Assembly (NCBI GenBank): GCA_025964935.1
Contig: JAOPXW010000225.1
Span: 1 to 6,846 of the forward strand
Length of the DNA: 6,846 nt
DNA from: Friedmanniella sp.
Lineage (GTDB): Bacteria; Actinomycetota; Actinomycetes; Propionibacteriales; Propionibacteriaceae
Direction: 5' to 3'
Shown: positions 5,509-6,846 of the stretch, piece after piece
Position numbering within the stretch: the stretch's first letter is position 1
How the letters are laid out: the number at the start of each line of letters is the position of its first letter
The notes under the pieces: generated by a model
Told to the model about the DNA's origin: nothing
Seen by the model: only the letters and a program-made list of their open reading frames with translations
The model's database searches: none
Translations under genes and position numbers: made by a program

Positions 5509-6846
5509 CGGGGAATCTCCAGTCTCACTTCGGTGCCGTCCCCGATCCGGGAACGGATGACGGCCCGGCCGCCGTGGCGGGCCATCCGGTCGATGATGCT
5601 GCCCTTGACGCCCATCCGGTCGACGCCGATGGTGGCGGTGTCGAACCCCCGCCCGCGGTCGCGGACGAAGACCTCGACCAGGTCCTCGCCGACCTCGGCG
5701 TACACGTCGATCTTGTCGGCCCCGGCGTGCTTGGCCGCGTTCACCATCGCCTCCCGCGCAGCGCGGACCAGGGCCTGGCCGCGGTCGGAGGTCTCGGCGT
5801 CCCCCACCATCACCAGCTCGACCGGCACCCCCTGGTCGTCCTCGACCTCCGCCGCGGCCGCGGTCAACGCGGCCTTCAGAGTGGCTTCGGGGACCTCGTC
5901 GGCGTACAGCCAGCTGCGCAGCTCCCGCTCCTGCCGGCGGGCGAGCTGCTGGACGGCCCGCGGGTCCTCGGACTGCCGCTGGATCAGGGCCAGGGTCTGC
6001 AGCACGGAGTCGTGCAGGTGGGCGGCCATGTCGGCCCGGGCGTCCGCCCGCACCTTGTCCGCCCGGGCCTGGTTCAGCGCCCGGCGCGAGCGGTGCAGCC
6101 ACGGAGCACCGAGGACGGCGAGCCCGGCGAGGGCGAGGCTGGTCATGGCGAGCACCCGCGGCAGCTGCTGCAGCTGGCCCCACTGGGCCAGCACCATCCC
6201 GAAGGCCGCCCCGACCAGGGCCAGCCCGACGACGATCCGGACGACCGCCCCGCCGCCGCCGCGGGCCAGGACGGGGGCCAGCCACCGCGAGCCGCCGGTG
6301 TCGGCGATGGGGTCCAGGGGGTCGGCCGAGTCGGCCTGCCGCCAGACCAGCGCCGCCCCGGCGCAGCCGAAGACGACGGGCCACAGCAGGTGTCCGCTGA
6401 TGCCCAGGCCCACCGACTGCACGATCCACAGCAGCCCGGTGCCGAGCGCGGCGAGGGCGAGCAGCATCCCCCAGTCCACCCGGCGGGCGGGCCGGGTCGG
6501 GGAGCGCAGCCCGGCGCGGCTGGCCGACTCCAGCCCGGGGGCCGTCGTGTCGGGTGCGGGCGGCATCAGCAGCCAGCAGAGCCCGTACGCGATGACGCCG
6601 ACGAACTGGGTGATGGCCAGCACCACGAACGCGATCCGCACCACCATCAACGGCCAGCCCAGGTGCTGAGCGAGCCCGGTGCAGACCCCGCCCAGCACCG
6701 AGCCCTCACGGATCCGGGTCATCCGCCGGGGGGCGCCGGGCTCCGGCTCGGACAGCCGGACCGGGGCCGGCGGGGGGAGGGCGGCCGGCGGGGGGAAGGC
6801 GGGCGGAGCGAAGGTCGGCGACGCCGGGCCGTCGGGGGACCACGAC
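5505..6846 (-). CDS. PspC-domain sensor histidine kinase (5' end outside window)
   Basis: An ATG at 6722 would give 405 aa, but the frame stays open to the window edge with no stop, nearly pure G/C third positions and Pro/Ala-rich codons leading into VRLSEPEPGAPRR. No Shine-Dalgarno precedes 6722, so I treat the gene as 5'-partial. Positions below count from the 6722 Met. The PspC domain is REGSVLGGVCTGLAQHLGWPLMVVRIAFVVL (5-35) plus a membrane helix to about 53. Further helices lie near 84-102, 107-126, 158-180 and 188-206. The dimerisation and phosphoacceptor region has His237 in AAHLHDSVLQTLALIQRQ, a variant HisKA_3 H-box. The ATPase domain has Asn328 in REAMVNAAKHAG, DRGRGFD (355-361) and GDGTEVRLEIP at the end. 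It probably senses envelope stress at the membrane and phosphorylates the coupled regulator. Similar PspC kinases include EsrS of Corynebacterium glutamicum. Confidence 0.94.
   Translation of the reverse strand, partial: SWSPDGPASPTFAPPAFPPPAALPPPAPVRLSEPEPGAPRRMTRIREGSVLGGVCTGLAQHLGWPLMVVRIAFVVLAITQFVGVIAYGLCWLLMPPAPDTTAPGLESASRAGLRSPTRPARRVDWGMLLALAALGTGLLWIVQSVGLGISGHLLWPVVFGCAGAALVWRQADSADPLDPIADTGGSRWLAPVLARGGGGAVVRIVVGLALVGAAFGMVLAQWGQLQQLPRVLAMTSLALAGLAVLGAPWLHRSRRALNQARADKVRADARADMAAHLHDSVLQTLALIQRQSEDPRAVQQLARRQERELRSWLYADEVPEATLKAALTAAAAEVEDDQGVPVELVMVGDAETSDRGQALVRAAREAMVNAAKHAGADKIDVYAEVGEDLVEVFVRDRGRGFDTATIGVDRMGVKGSIIDRMARHGGRAVIRSRIGDGTEVRLEIPR

Noticed and set aside
4804..6429. 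Minus-strand 541-codon frame as a fused regulator
   Set aside because: The part before the ATG at 5508 is Arg/Gly/Pro-rich shadow of the kinase in another frame. The ATGA overlap and Shine-Dalgarno mark the real start.
4618..6669. Plus-strand open frame of 683 codons
   Set aside because: It runs through the 16-bp repeats and antisense to the kinase-regulator pair, with low-complexity composition and no recognisable domain.

Overview
The window is about 6.8 kb of very GC-rich DNA. Codon third positions are almost all G or C, GTG starts are used, and one gene belongs to the TIGR03086/maleylpyruvate isomerase N-terminal (DinB-like) family common in mycothiol-producing bacteria. Together this points to an actinomycete. 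A Geodermatophilaceae-like or related soil actinobacterium is a guess from style, not a proven placement. All eight genes I can support are on the minus strand, so the window reads from right to left. The long plus-strand frames are antisense shadows of these genes.

Reading in the direction of transcription, the window opens inside a membrane sensor histidine kinase with an N-terminal PspC domain, whose 5' end lies beyond the right edge. A NarL/FixJ (LuxR-type) response regulator follows, with a 4-bp ATGA overlap. This is a complete envelope-stress-style two-component pair resembling actinobacterial EsrSR and Bacillus LiaSR. Just past the regulator is an array of six 16-bp tandem repeats plus a degenerate seventh that contains the regulator's own stop codon. 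Next come a small four-helix membrane protein, probably translated from a leaderless mRNA, and a 148-aa Rrf2-family regulator that has no cysteine.

A 385-bp gap follows. It holds two tandem 62-bp units bounded by perfect inverted arms (plus a degenerate fifth arm) and, close to the next gene, a cluster of CCTAG dyads that could be an operator. The gap leads into a TauE/SafE-family anion exporter. After a short spacer with a small hairpin come a GT2 glycosyltransferase and a GT4-like glycosyltransferase joined by a 4-bp GTGA overlap, and last a TIGR03086/DinB-like protein that ends at the window's left edge.

The likely functional modules are: (1) envelope stress sensing; (2) an Rrf2 regulator with a nearby TauE/SafE exporter, possibly a sulfur-related regulator and target pair; (3) a two-enzyme glycan assembly step. 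I see no RNA genes, CRISPR array, insertion sequence or phage genes. The least ordinary items are the two intergenic repeat structures and the cysteine-free Rrf2 protein. I do not see a clearly new multi-gene system.
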